Assembly (NCBI GenBank): GCA_902522415.1
Contig: CABYVI010000006.1
Span: forward strand, 1-57,181
DNA length: 57,181 nt
Direction: 5' to 3'
Origin: an uncultured SAR116 cluster alpha proteobacterium
Lineage (GTDB): Bacteria > Pseudomonadota > Alphaproteobacteria > Puniceispirillales > GCA-002684695
The notes under the pieces were generated by a model, which was not told the DNA's origin, did not search any database, and was given only the letters and a program-made list of their open reading frames with translations. Of the stretch, positions 38,540 through 47,572 are shown piece after piece; the stretch's first letter is position 1, and each line of letters begins with the position of its first letter. Position numbers and translations under genes: made by a program.

Positions 38540-39370
38540 TTAACCGTTAGAGTTAAATATTTTTATTATTGATGCAGATGTTTCTTCAATAGATCGTCTT
38601 GATACGTCTATAGATGGCCAAGCATACTTTGTGAAAATCTTTCTAGCTTGAATTATTTCAAGTTTAATGCTGTTTATGTTTGCGTAATTTGTTATGTGCT
38701 CTTCTCCAATTTGTTTAAGTCTAGTTTGCCTAACATGCATTAACGTTCTTGGGTCTTTAATAAGGCCAATAATAATTGGTTTCTTAAAAGTAAAAAGTTC
38801 TTCTGGCAATGGCGTATCCGCTACTAATGGAATATTTGCCACTTTTATTCCTTTATTAGCTAAATAAATTGATGTTGGTGTTTTTGATGTTCTTGAAACG
38901 CCTATTAAAATAATATCTGCATCTTTCATTGACGAAATTTTTTGGCCATCATCATGTTGCATTGCATAGTCAAATGCATCAACTCTCTTGTAATAATCGT
39001 CGTCCATCCTATGCTGCCCACCAGCAATTTTTTTCGCTGATAAAGATAAATTTTTGTTGAAAACTTTAAATAACTCGTCGAGGGGTGATATACATGGTAT
39101 TTTTTGTTCTAAACATCCTTTTTCGAGAATGCTTCTGTTGTTGTCATCTAAAATTGAAAAGACTATTAAACCTGGATTGATCTTCGCATTATCAAGCACT
39201 TCTTCTATTTGTTTTTTTGTTCTAACCATAGGCCAGAAAAATTCTTTTTTTTTCAATCCGGGAAATTGCGAAATTGTTGCTGCAACTGCATTATCTATTG
39301 TTTCACCTGTTGAGTCTGAAACAAAATGAATTGTTATTTCCTTCGTCTCATCGTTGTATATATTGTTCAT
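38540..39370 (-). CDS. ppsR: Pyruvate, phosphate dikinase/PEP synthase regulatory protein (DUF299)
   Basis: Bifunctional Ser/Thr kinase and phosphorylase that switches PPDK or PEP synthase off and on with ADP and phosphate. The 276 residues begin HFVSDSTGETIDNAVAA; a P-loop-like region LIGVSRTSKTPTSIYLANKG lies near 153, with GGQHRMDDDYYKRVDAFDYAMQHDDGQ in the middle. Its target could be PPDK or PEP synthase; neither is in the window, so I do not choose. It flanks the presumed origin opposite hemE, the same pairing (the Rickettsia RP001 homologue) described at alphaproteobacterial origins. Confidence 0.93.
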   Translation of the reverse strand: MNNIYNDETKEITIHFVSDSTGETIDNAVAATISQFPGLKKKEFFWPMVRTKKQIEEVLDNAKINPGLIVFSILDDNNRSILEKGCLEQKIPCISPLDELFKVFNKNLSLSAKKIAGGQHRMDDDYYKRVDAFDYAMQHDDGQKISSMKDADIILIGVSRTSKTPTSIYLANKGIKVANIPLVADTPLPEELFTFKKPIIIGLIKDPRTLMHVRQTRLKQIGEEHITNYANINSIKLEIIQARKIFTKYAWPSIDVSRRSIEETSASIIKIFNSNG

Positions 39371-39637
39371 AATTTGTTTATAAAAGATTTAATTATTTTT
39401 TATACAAAATCTATTAACAAAATTACACTTTAATTCACAGCATATCAAATTTGTTTGTTTGTTGATTAAAAAACACACTGAATTTTCATAATTTTTAATT
39501 CTTTAAATATTACATGGGTTTAAAAGTATTGAATATTGTTAATAATTTGTTAATTTATTGTATTTAAAATATTATCAACATATTAGACAATACATATACA
39601 ACTAAATACTTTTTATTAATTCTTATATATTATTGGT
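39371..39637. other. oriC: Probable chromosomal replication origin (oriC)
   Basis: A 267-base, extremely AT-rich intergenic region between divergent ppsR and hemE, the longest gene-free stretch in the window. Three sites match TTATNNACA: 39375-39383 (TTATAAACA on the minus strand), 39537-39545 (TTATTAACA, minus) and 39572-39580 (TTATCAACA, plus; one mismatch from the DnaA box TTATCCACA). The last ~45 bases before hemE are almost pure A/T and could be the unwinding element. A TTAA-N7-TTAA site (39539-39553) overlaps the middle box. Flanking genes match the Caulobacter and Rickettsia origin, and parS sites and parAB lie within 8 kb. There is no GANTC site inside. It must also hold the hemE and ppsR promoters. 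Confidence 0.72.
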
Positions 39638-40636
39638 ATGAATATTCTTGATTTAAAAAAACCAATCTGGTTTATGAGGCAAGCCGGTAGGCATTTACCT
39701 GAATATAGAAAAATAAGAGCGAAAAAAAATAATTTTTTAGACTTTTGTTTTGATTATGAAAGTATAGTTAGGTCAACTCTTCAGCCTATTGAGCGGTATG
39801 ATATAGATTGCGCTATTATATTCTCTGATATCTTAGTAATCCCTTACATTTTGGATCAGAAAATTGACTTTATTCAAGGTATGGGTCCAAAGCTTGAAAC
39901 TCTAGAAATAAAAGACCTTCTGAATTTAACTTTAAATAGGAGAAAAGAGAAAGATCTTGATAACTGTTACAGAGCTATAAGGAAAGTAAGGAAATTATTA
40001 AATAAAAACAAGTGTTTAATAGGATTTTGTGGTGCTCCGTTGACAGTCGCATGTTACATGATTGATGGTGAAAGCAAAAAAGGTTTTATAAAGACAAAGA
40101 AGTTACTAAAAAGCGATAAGCTAAAAGTCAAAAAGCTTCTAAGAAAAATTGTGGATGTTTCAACTGTTCATCTAATTAATCAATATAAAAGTGGATGTGA
40201 TACATTAATGATTTTTGAAAGTTGGGCAGGAAGTGTAGATTTCAAACATTATAATGACTTCTTATATGAGCCTGTTAAGCAAATTATAAAAAATTTAAGA
40301 TCTTTGAACGTAAATGCACCGATTATTGTTTTTCCAAAAGGAATAGGAAAAAAAATTGTTGACTATAGTAATAATGTATTCGCTGATATAATAAGTATAG
40401 ATCAAAATATTGAAATGAGCTGGGCTATAAAAAATATTCAAAAGGATATTATATTACAGGGAAATATAGACCCAGAAAAATTATTAATTGGTGGCAGAGA
40501 CCTAGAAACGAGTGTCAAAAAGTTATTAAAGACTGTTAGCAATAGAAAACATATTTTCAATCTTGGACATGGAATATTACCTGGGACACCAATTTCTAAT
40601 GTCCATAAGGTAATCAATATAGTTAGATCATGTTAA
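39638..40636 (+). CDS. hemE: Uroporphyrinogen decarboxylase
   Basis: Converts uroporphyrinogen III to coproporphyrinogen III in heme synthesis. The 332 residues open with KPIWFMRQAGRHLPEYRKIR, holding the conserved arginines of the active site, and include IIFSDILVIPYILDQKIDF near 65 with the catalytic aspartate and FNLGHGILPGTPISNV near the C-terminus. The sequence is more Lys-rich than usual but no key residue looks lost. Ferrochelatase hemH and hemJ, which often follow it before rho, are absent here. Confidence 0.95.
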   Translation: MNILDLKKPIWFMRQAGRHLPEYRKIRAKKNNFLDFCFDYESIVRSTLQPIERYDIDCAIIFSDILVIPYILDQKIDFIQGMGPKLETLEIKDLLNLTLNRRKEKDLDNCYRAIRKVRKLLNKNKCLIGFCGAPLTVACYMIDGESKKGFIKTKKLLKSDKLKVKKLLRKIVDVSTVHLINQYKSGCDTLMIFESWAGSVDFKHYNDFLYEPVKQIIKNLRSLNVNAPIIVFPKGIGKKIVDYSNNVFADIISIDQNIEMSWAIKNIQKDIILQGNIDPEKLLIGGRDLETSVKKLLKTVSNRKHIFNLGHGILPGTPISNVHKVINIVRSC

Positions 40637-40785
40637 TAGATTAATAATCGAAGATGTTTTAAATAAAATTGATAAAAAATTAATTTAAAACCATACATGC
40701 TTGAATTAAAAGGAATACTGTGATAATATTAAACAGCTGTTGAAATCTCTTCAAAGTCTCCAAAAAACTATTAGGTATAATATTA
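40637..40785 (+). promoter_or_regulatory. rho leader with candidate promoter and palindrome
   Basis: This 149-base gap contains an extended -10 element TGTGATAAT (40719-40727) with TTGAAT at 40701-40706 as a possible weak -35 (15-base spacer). A 10-base perfect palindrome AACAGCTGTT (40732-40741) sits at the expected transcription start, where an operator would act. A second TATAAT (40776-40781) lies directly before the rho ATG and could give a nearly leaderless message. Rho genes are often autoregulated through their leaders; that this one is, is inference. Confidence 0.4.
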
Positions 40786-42051
40786 ATGCATCTACAAGAT
40801 TTAAAGAATAAATCACCTGCTGATTTGTTAAAATATGCTGAAGAATTAGAAATTGAAAATGCTAGTACACTAAGAAAACAAGATATTCTTTTTTCAATAT
40901 TAAAACGTTTAGCAAAAAATGAAGTGGCAATATATGGAAATGGAGTCCTCGAGGTTTTGAGTGATGGTTTTGGGTTTCTGAGAGCACCCGAAGCAAATTA
41001 TTTGCCAGGACCAGATGACATATATGTTTCGCCGAATCAAGTTAGGAGGTTCGGGCTAAGGACAGGGGATACAGTTGAAGGACAAATAAGAGCTCCCAAG
41101 GACGGTGAAAGATATTTTGCTTTACTAAAAGTTAAATCTATAAACTTTCAAGATCCTGAACAGGTTAAACAAAGAATTAACTTTGATAATTTGACACCTT
41201 TATATCCTGATGAAAAAATAAAGCTAGAATTTGACGAAGATCCAACAAAAAAAGATAAAGATTATATACCAAGAGTTATAGATCTTATATCACCCTTTGG
41301 AAAAGGGCAAAGAGCACTTATTGTTGCACCTCCAAGAACGGGGAAAACGGTCATGCTTCAATCCATAGCGAAAGCAATATCTGAAAATCATCCAGAAGCA
41401 TATCTTTTAGTTTTATTAATAGATGAAAGGCCAGAAGAAGTAACGGATATGCAAAGGTCTGTAAATGGAGAAGTTATATCATCAACCTTTGATGAGCCAG
41501 CTTCTAGACATGTCCAGATTACCGACATTGTAATTGAAAAAGCTAAAAGACTGGTGGAACATAAAAGAGATGTGATAATATTATTGGACAGTATTACAAG
41601 ACTTGCTAGGGCCTATAATACTGTAGTACCAAGTTCAGGTAAGGTTCTAACAGGGGGTGTTGATGCTAACGCTCTCCAAAGACCAAAAAGGTTTTTTGGT
41701 GCAGCAAGGAATATAGAAGAAGGTGGATCACTGACTATTATTGCAACAGCACTGATTGAAACAGGTTCGCGAATGGATGAAGTCATTTTTGAAGAATTTA
41801 AAGGTACTGGCAACAGTGAGCTAATTCTTGATAGGAAATTAGCTGATAAAAGAACTTTCCCGGCAATTGATATAACAAGATCTGGCACAAGGAAAGAAGA
41901 ATTATTAGTAGAGAAAGCAACTCTTACTAAAATGTGGGTTCTGAGAAGAGTTCTTATGCAAATGGGACCGGTTGACGCCATGGAGTTTTTGCTAGATAAA
42001 CTAAAAACTGCTAAAACAAATGAAGATTTCTTCACACAAATGAATAGTTGA
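40786..42051 (+). CDS. rho: Transcription termination factor Rho
   Basis: Hexameric RNA helicase that ends transcription. The 421 residues have the N-terminal helix domain, the RNA-binding cold-shock-like domain with [19 protein letters not shown] near 63, Walker A APPRTGKT at 180-187, Walker [17 protein letters not shown] near 263, and the Q/R-loop region through [21 protein letters not shown]. Complete and canonical. It probably matters more than usual here, because almost no convergent gene pair has room for an intrinsic terminator. The parS site follows its stop by four bases. Confidence 0.98.
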   Translation: MHLQDLKNKSPADLLKYAEELEIENASTLRKQDILFSILKRLAKNEVAIYGNGVLEVLSDGFGFLRAPEANYLPGPDDIYVSPNQVRRFGLRTGDTVEGQIRAPKDGERYFALLKVKSINFQDPEQVKQRINFDNLTPLYPDEKIKLEFDEDPTKKDKDYIPRVIDLISPFGKGQRALIVAPPRTGKTVMLQSIAKAISENHPEAYLLVLLIDERPEEVTDMQRSVNGEVISSTFDEPASRHVQITDIVIEKAKRLVEHKRDVIILLDSITRLARAYNTVVPSSGKVLTGGVDANALQRPKRFFGAARNIEEGGSLTIIATALIETGSRMDEVIFEEFKGTGNSELILDRKLADKRTFPAIDITRSGTRKEELLVEKATLTKMWVLRRVLMQMGPVDAMEFLLDKLKTAKTNEDFFTQMNS

Positions 42052-42055
42052 TTAA

Positions 42056-42071
42056 TGTTTCACGTGAAACA
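42056..42071. other. parS: parS centromere site 1
   Basis: Perfect 16-bp palindrome TGTTTCACGTGAAACA, identical to the canonical ParB-binding parS site. It lies between rho and mnmE, about 2.5 kb from the presumed oriC, ending five bases before the mnmE ATG. parA and parB are 4-5 kb to the right. Confidence 0.97.
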
Positions 42072-42076
42072 GTCAT

Positions 42077-43408
42077 ATGAAAAAAGATACAATATTCGCT
42101 TCAGTAACAAAGAATCAAAAAACTGCAATTTCAATAATTAGAATTTCTGGTCCAAAGTCAAAAACAATTGCAAAAAAACTTTTAAGAAAAAAACTGGACA
42201 CAAATGTTGCCCATTTAAGAAAGATTTATTCTATAAACAATGAGTATATAGATCAAGGAATTGTTGTATTTTTTTCAAAACCGCATTCATCTACTGGTGA
42301 AGATGTTTTAGAGTTTCATGTCCATGGTAGCTACGCTGTAATTACTAAAATTGAAGATGAATTATGTAAGATAAAAAGTGTTAGAGAGGCTGAACCAGGT
42401 GAGTTTACAAAAAGATCCTTTTATAATAACAAACTAGATTTATTGCAGGTTGAAGGATTAGAGGATTTGTTGGATGCATCAACAGACTTGCAAAGAAGGC
42501 AAGCGAACTTATCTTTTATGGGTTCAGTATCATCAAAGTTTGAGCTGTGGAAACAGGATTTAATAGAATTAGCTTCTTTTATCGAAACAGCTATTGATTT
42601 TTCAGATGAGGTTTTGCCTGAAGAAAGTATAAAAACCCTTAATTTCAAGCTTCAAAAACTAAAATCTAAAATAAAAGATGCTAATGATTTAGCAGAATAT
42701 TCAAAGAAAGTAAAAGAGGGTGTTAAAGTTATAATTACTGGTCCACCCAATGCAGGAAAGTCATCATTAATTAACTGTATTCTGGATGAAAACCTTTCTA
42801 TAGTAACAGATGTACCTGGTACTACAAGAGACATTATATCATCAACAGTTGACATTGATGGAATACTGGTGAATTTTTATGATACGGCCGGTCTACATGA
42901 AACAGAAAACAACATTGAAGCTGAAGGCGTTAGAAGGGCAAGAGAATTGCTTAAGATAAGTGATATACAGATAAGAGTAGTTGATGGCTCAGAAGCATTA
43001 TGGCGGGAGAATTTAACTAAAATTCCTAAACTAAATGACCTTACTATAGACTTGATAAACAAATCAGATTTAGTTGAAATAAAAATTAAAGAGGGTGCTA
43101 ATTGTTATAATGTTTCAACTAAAACAAATCACAACATTAAAGACTTTAAAAAAGCGCTTAAAAAAAATATAAAACAAGTTGTAAACAAAGGATTTGAACC
43201 TATAATCTTTAGAGATAGGCACTTAAGGATCACAAAAATGTTATTAGAGTGTTTAAATAGAATAGAGTTAAAAGATATTTATTCTTCACCAGAGCTGATT
43301 GCGGAAGATATAAGGCATGCCCTGTCTTTGATTGGTAAAATAACAGGAACAGTTAACGTTGAAGATATATTAGAAAATTTATTTAAAAGATTTTGTATAG
43401 GGAAATGA
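42077..43408 (+). CDS. mnmE: tRNA modification GTPase MnmE
   Basis: With MnmG it forms the (carboxymethyl)aminomethyl group on U34 of tRNAs. The 443 residues begin with the formyl-THF-binding domain ([23 protein letters not shown]), then the helical domain with an inserted G domain: GPPNAGKSS near 221, DVPGTTRD near 250, DTAGL near 269, and NKSD near 329. The C-terminus FCIGK keeps the catalytic cysteine. The ATG at 42077 has no clear ribosome binding site, as parS fills that position. It overlaps mnmG by four bases. Confidence 0.97.
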   Translation: MKKDTIFASVTKNQKTAISIIRISGPKSKTIAKKLLRKKLDTNVAHLRKIYSINNEYIDQGIVVFFSKPHSSTGEDVLEFHVHGSYAVITKIEDELCKIKSVREAEPGEFTKRSFYNNKLDLLQVEGLEDLLDASTDLQRRQANLSFMGSVSSKFELWKQDLIELASFIETAIDFSDEVLPEESIKTLNFKLQKLKSKIKDANDLAEYSKKVKEGVKVIITGPPNAGKSSLINCILDENLSIVTDVPGTTRDIISSTVDIDGILVNFYDTAGLHETENNIEAEGVRRARELLKISDIQIRVVDGSEALWRENLTKIPKLNDLTIDLINKSDLVEIKIKEGANCYNVSTKTNHNIKDFKKALKKNIKQVVNKGFEPIIFRDRHLRITKMLLECLNRIELKDIYSSPELIAEDIRHALSLIGKITGTVNVEDILENLFKRFCIGK

Positions 43409-45261
43409 AGAATATTTTTGATGTTATAGTTGTAGGTGGCGGCCATGCGGGGACTGAAGCTGCATGTGCTGCAGCCAGAAAGGGTGTTTCAGTTTGTCTT
43501 TTGACTTCAAATACCAACACTATAGGACAAATGTCCTGTAATCCAGCAATAGGAGGATTGGGAAAAGGTCATATCGTTAGAGAAATTGATGCTTTAGACG
43601 GATTAATGGGAAAAGTAATTGATGCATCAGGTATTCATTTTAAACTTTTAAACCAGTCAAAGGGCCCAGCTGTTCATGGTCCAAGAGCTCAAGCTGATAG
43701 AAAATTATACTCCCATGAAGTAAAAAAACATTTAAAAAGCTTTAAAAATATTAAAATAATAGAAGAAACAGTAAAAAATCTTAATTTTAACAACAGATCT
43801 ATAACGGGTCTAGAGTGTCTAAGCGGTTTAATTTTTAATTGTAAATCAATAATTTTAACTACAGGAACATTTTTAGGTGGAGTAATCCATCTTGGAAATA
43901 AAAAGACCTCTGCTGGCAGAATTAATGAGCCAGCCGTAAACGGTTTGACTAAAAGCTTTAAATCTTTAGGTTTAAAAACAAGCAGATTAAAAACAGGAAC
44001 ACCACCAAGGCTTATTAAGAATACGATTGATTGGCACAGGCTGGAAAAACAACCCGGGGATAAGTTTCCAATACCCTTTTCATTTATGACAAAAAAAATT
44101 GTGCAAAAACAAATAGATTGTGCAATAACGAGAACAACGGAAGAAACACATAATCTTATTGAAAAATCTATTAACTTGTCGCCTGTATATAGCGGTAGCA
44201 TTACATGCTCAGGACCAAGATACTGTCCTTCTATAGAAGACAAAGTATATAGATTTTCTGAAAGAAAGTCACATCAGGTCTTTTTAGAACCGGAAGGACT
44301 AGATTCCACCCTCGTGTATCCAAACGGTATTTCAACCGCATTACCTGAAGATATTCAAATAAAAATGATGGAAACAATTCCAGGATTAGAAAAAGCTGAA
44401 ATTTCGCAGTTTGGATACGCTATAGAATATGATTATGTAGATCCAAGGTCACTTTTCCGAACCCTACAAGTAAAAAAAATTGACGGGTTTTTTCTTGCTG
44501 GTCAAATAAACGGAACCACTGGTTATGAAGAAGCTGCAGGACAGGGTTTGGTTGCGGGAGTAAATGCAGCTAACCATGCTTTAAGAAACAATCAGGAGTT
44601 TGTTTTAACAAGAGAAGAATCTTACATAGGTGTAATGATTGACGACTTAGTGACACATGGAGTTCAAGAGCCTTATAGAATGTTTACTTCTAGAGCAGAG
44701 TACAGACTTTTACTAAGAGCAGATAATGCAGATCAAAGGTTAACTGAAAAAGGTTATAAATGTGGAATTGTTAATAAAACTAGATACAAAAATTGGAAAA
44801 GTAAAGAAAAAGAACTTTATGAAACCAATAGAAAACTAAAAAACTTTATAATAGGCCCTGCTAGATTAAAAAAATTAGGTGTTAGCCCTCCTCGTGATGG
44901 AAAAAAGCAAACTGCTATAGATTTGTTACGAAATAAAAATTTTGATCTAAGTGACTTAGAAAGGATTTTTCCCGAAATAAAAAAAATTAATAAAAGTATT
45001 TTAAAACAGATAAATATAGATGCCCTTTATTCAGGTTATTTAAAAAGACAAGAAAGTGACATTAAATCCTTTAAAAAGGATGAGAAACTTAGAATACCAA
45101 AAGATATTAACTTTAAAGAAATTGGCGGCCTTTCAAACGAAGCTATAGAAAAACTATCTTTAATCAAACCTGAAACCATTTCTCAGGCATCTAGGATATC
45201 AGGACTAACGCCTGTTGCAATAGTATCAATTTTAAGGCATATCAAAAGAACAGCTGCCTGA
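43405..45261 (+). CDS. mnmG: tRNA uridine 5-carboxymethylaminomethyl modification enzyme MnmG
   Basis: FAD/NADH-dependent partner of MnmE. The FAD-binding motif [20 protein letters not shown] is at the N-terminus, [22 protein letters not shown] near 45 and the [20 protein letters not shown] signature near 363 are intact, and the helical C-terminal domain ends [10 protein letters not shown] place the start at the ATG at 43405, which overlaps the mnmE stop as ATGA; a TTG at 43393 would add four residues. Length is then 618. Its stop overlaps the rsmG ATG (TGATG). Confidence 0.97.
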   Translation: MKNIFDVIVVGGGHAGTEAACAAARKGVSVCLLTSNTNTIGQMSCNPAIGGLGKGHIVREIDALDGLMGKVIDASGIHFKLLNQSKGPAVHGPRAQADRKLYSHEVKKHLKSFKNIKIIEETVKNLNFNNRSITGLECLSGLIFNCKSIILTTGTFLGGVIHLGNKKTSAGRINEPAVNGLTKSFKSLGLKTSRLKTGTPPRLIKNTIDWHRLEKQPGDKFPIPFSFMTKKIVQKQIDCAITRTTEETHNLIEKSINLSPVYSGSITCSGPRYCPSIEDKVYRFSERKSHQVFLEPEGLDSTLVYPNGISTALPEDIQIKMMETIPGLEKAEISQFGYAIEYDYVDPRSLFRTLQVKKIDGFFLAGQINGTTGYEEAAGQGLVAGVNAANHALRNNQEFVLTREESYIGVMIDDLVTHGVQEPYRMFTSRAEYRLLLRADNADQRLTEKGYKCGIVNKTRYKNWKSKEKELYETNRKLKNFIIGPARLKKLGVSPPRDGKKQTAIDLLRNKNFDLSDLERIFPEIKKINKSILKQINIDALYSGYLKRQESDIKSFKKDEKLRIPKDINFKEIGGLSNEAIEKLSLIKPETISQASRISGLTPVAIVSILRHIKRTAA

Positions 45262-45908
45262 TGTCAAGCGTTTTAAGCCGTGAAAGCTGTCAGAATATTC
45301 TAGATGTTTCACGTGAAACAATAGAAACTTGTGATATTTATTTAAATGAGCTAATAAAATGGCAAAAAAACCTTAATCTTGTAGGTTTGTCAACGCTACA
45401 TGATCCTTGGAGGAGGCATATTCTTGATTGTGGCCAAGTTGCGAGGTACATAGAGGATAAAAACGAAGAAATTATTGATGTTGGCTCAGGGGCGGGTTTG
45501 CCAGGTGTTATTCTCAGTATTTTGGGTTTTTCAAATGTTTCTATGGTAGAATCCGATTATAAAAAAACCGTCTTTATTTCAGAGGTTTTGAGAAAATGTA
45601 AAGTTACAGGAAATGTTTTAAACAAAAGGATAGAAACATTTGATAATTTTTTAAATAAAACACTGGTTTTTAGAGCTTTTGCGTCAATAGAAAAGACTCT
45701 TAAATTGTTGTGTGATAAATTAGAATTAAGTACCAAACTAATTTTTTTAAAGGGCAAAAATGCTATTAATGAAAAAAAAAATGCTTTAAAAACGTGGGAA
45801 GAATTAAAAATAAAGTATGATTATAAGATAGCCCCCATTATTAAAACTTATACAAGTATTTCAGATAAAGACTCTTTTTTAGTTACGGTAGAGTTTAAGA
45901 AAGATTGA
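45261..45908 (+). CDS. rsmG: 16S rRNA m7G527 methyltransferase RsmG
   Basis: Methylates N7 of G527 in 16S rRNA. The 215 residues have NLVGLSTLHDPWRRHILDCG near 38, the SAM-binding DVGSGAGLPGVILSI near 75, and RAFASIEKTLKLL near 135. The codons for VSRET near residue 17 also encode a perfect parS site, a dual use seen in other bacteria. It is translationally coupled to mnmG and lies four bases before parA. Confidence 0.95.
   Translation: MSSVLSRESCQNILDVSRETIETCDIYLNELIKWQKNLNLVGLSTLHDPWRRHILDCGQVARYIEDKNEEIIDVGSGAGLPGVILSILGFSNVSMVESDYKKTVFISEVLRKCKVTGNVLNKRIETFDNFLNKTLVFRAFASIEKTLKLLCDKLELSTKLIFLKGKNAINEKKNALKTWEELKIKYDYKIAPIIKTYTSISDKDSFLVTVEFKKD
45305..45320. other. parS: parS centromere site 2, inside rsmG
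   Basis: Second perfect TGTTTCACGTGAAACA, embedded in rsmG codons 15-20. It lies 3.2 kb from site 1 and about 0.6 kb upstream of parA. Two exact 16-bp matches within 3.3 kb cannot reasonably be chance. Confidence 0.97.
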
Positions 45909-45912
45909 TAAA

Positions 45913-46698
45913 ATGGTTAAATTTCCTAAAATAATTTCTATATCTAATCAAAAGGGTGGCGTTGGAAAAACAACAACAACCATTAATTTGTCAACTGCTA
46001 TGGTCTCATTTGACAAAAAATTGCTCATTATTGACCTTGATCCTCAGGGAAATGCTTCAACAGGCTTAGGAATTGATGGAAGAAGTAGGGAAAACAATAT
46101 CTATAAAGCTCTTACTTCTCAAGAGGATATTAATAAATGTATATTTGAAACATCGATTCCAAATCTGAAAATTATTCCTTCTACAATTGATCTTTCAGCA
46201 GTTGAAGTTGAGTTTTCTAATATTGAGAAAAGGGAACTTATCTTAAAAAAGGTTATCAATGAAATAAAGGAAAACTTTGATTATATTTTAATTGATTGTC
46301 CACCAAGTCTGGGTTTATTGACAATAAATGCTATGGCTAGCTCAGATGAGATAATTGTACCATTACAATGTGAGTTCTATGCATTAGAAGGTTTATCTCA
46401 GCTTTTAAAAACAATAGAATTAATAAAAGTAAAATTAAACCCTAATCTTAAACTAAAAGGAATAGTTTTAACTATGTTTGATTCTAGAAATAAATTATCA
46501 AAATTAGTTGAAAATGACGTCAGGGAACATTTTAAAGACAAGGTTTATAAAACAGTTATACCAAGAAATGTTAGAATATCAGAAGCACCGTCATTTGGAT
46601 TGCCAGTTTTATTATATGACACAGATTGTATGGGTTCTAAGTCCTATGCATCTTTATCTGCAGAATTAATTATACAAGAGGATAATATAGATGGTTGA
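45913..46698 (+). CDS. parA: Chromosome partitioning ATPase ParA (Soj)
   Basis: Walker-type ATPase that moves ParB-parS complexes over the nucleoid. The deviant Walker A KGGVGKTTTTINLS is at residues 14-27, DLDPQGNASTGLG near 42, and DYILIDCPPSLGLLTINAM near 118. Length 261 is typical of chromosomal ParA. It is followed by parB with an eight-base overlap, so the two are made together, and it lies beside both parS sites and the presumed origin. Confidence 0.97.
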   Translation: MVKFPKIISISNQKGGVGKTTTTINLSTAMVSFDKKLLIIDLDPQGNASTGLGIDGRSRENNIYKALTSQEDINKCIFETSIPNLKIIPSTIDLSAVEVEFSNIEKRELILKKVINEIKENFDYILIDCPPSLGLLTINAMASSDEIIVPLQCEFYALEGLSQLLKTIELIKVKLNPNLKLKGIVLTMFDSRNKLSKLVENDVREHFKDKVYKTVIPRNVRISEAPSFGLPVLLYDTDCMGSKSYASLSAELIIQEDNIDG

Positions 46699-47572
46699 AA
46701 AAAAACAAGGCTTAGGCAGAGGCCTGACATCCCTCCTAGGTGAAAACTTAAGTGAAATTTCATCAAATAATAATAATAATAATGAACAAGTGGCAATCCC
46801 AATTGAAAAATTAAAACCAGGGCCTTGGCAAGCAAGAAAAACTTTTAATACTGATGACCTAGAGGATCTCACAAACTCAATAGAATCAAAGGGAATTATT
46901 AGCCCAATACTGGTAACCCCAGCAAAAACAAAGGGGGTTGAAGATTTTTATATAATTGCTGGTGAGAGAAGATGGAGAGCTGCGCAACTTGCAAAAATTC
47001 ATGAAGTTCCAGTAATAATTTTAAAAGATTTAGGTGACGTTGATGCCTCTATAATTTCTTTAATTGAAAATATTCAAAGAAAAGACTTGAATCCAATTGA
47101 AGAGGCAAAAGGTTTTAGTGATTTAATTAACAAATACAAATATACACAAGAAAGAGCTGCTAAAGTTGTTGGAAAATCAAGGGTCTATATAACAAATTCA
47201 TTAAGATTGTTAAAGTTACCAAAAAAAGTAATAATGTTATTAGAGGATGGGACTATTTCTGCTGGCCATGCTAGACTTCTAATAGGTAAAGAAAATGCGC
47301 TTGAAATTGCATTAAGAGTAGTAAAATACAAAATTAGTGTTAGAGAACTAGAAAAGATAATCAATAATAAAAAACCAAAAATAACAAAACAAAAAAAGAA
47401 AGATATAAATTTAATTGCTTCTTTAAAAAATATTTCCGATAAAATCGGTATAAAGATAAATATTGACTATAAAGATGGATATGAAAAATCAAAAGTTATC
47501 TTTTATTGCAACAATTTAGGCCAATTGAATAATTTGATAAATAAACTTGAAAACATTCCTGATGGAAAATAA
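46691..47572 (+). CDS. parB: Chromosome partitioning protein ParB
   Basis: CTP-dependent clamp that loads at parS and spreads. The N-terminal ParA-interacting peptide is GLGRGLTSLLGE (residues 6-17). A run of six Asn encoded by six AAT codons (46766-46783) lies in the linker. The CTPase core shows AGERRWRAAQLA near 91 and IENIQRKDLNPIEEA near 122; the helix-turn-helix region includes TQERAAKVVGKSRVYITNSLRLL near 155-177. The C-terminal dimerisation part is Lys-rich. The 293 residues fit the family. Its last 11 bases overlap the sulfotransferase start. Confidence 0.96.
   Translation: MVEKKQGLGRGLTSLLGENLSEISSNNNNNNEQVAIPIEKLKPGPWQARKTFNTDDLEDLTNSIESKGIISPILVTPAKTKGVEDFYIIAGERRWRAAQLAKIHEVPVIILKDLGDVDASIISLIENIQRKDLNPIEEAKGFSDLINKYKYTQERAAKVVGKSRVYITNSLRLLKLPKKVIMLLEDGTISAGHARLLIGKENALEIALRVVKYKISVRELEKIINNKKPKITKQKKKDINLIASLKNISDKIGIKINIDYKDGYEKSKVIFYCNNLGQLNNLINKLENIPDGK

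Noticed and set aside
39441..39457. IHF-like site in the presumed oriC
   Set aside because: TATCAA is followed by the TTR half one base out of register with the consensus.
40656..40691. GTTTTAAAT/ATTTAAAAC inverted repeat after hemE as a terminator
   Set aside because: The nine-base arms are nearly all A/T with an 18-base loop and no T-tract on either strand; too weak to call a terminator.
43689..44243. A 184-codon minus-strand frame inside mnmG
   Set aside because: It is the reverse complement of conserved MnmG sequence, has no family features, and there is no promoter or ribosome binding site to support it.
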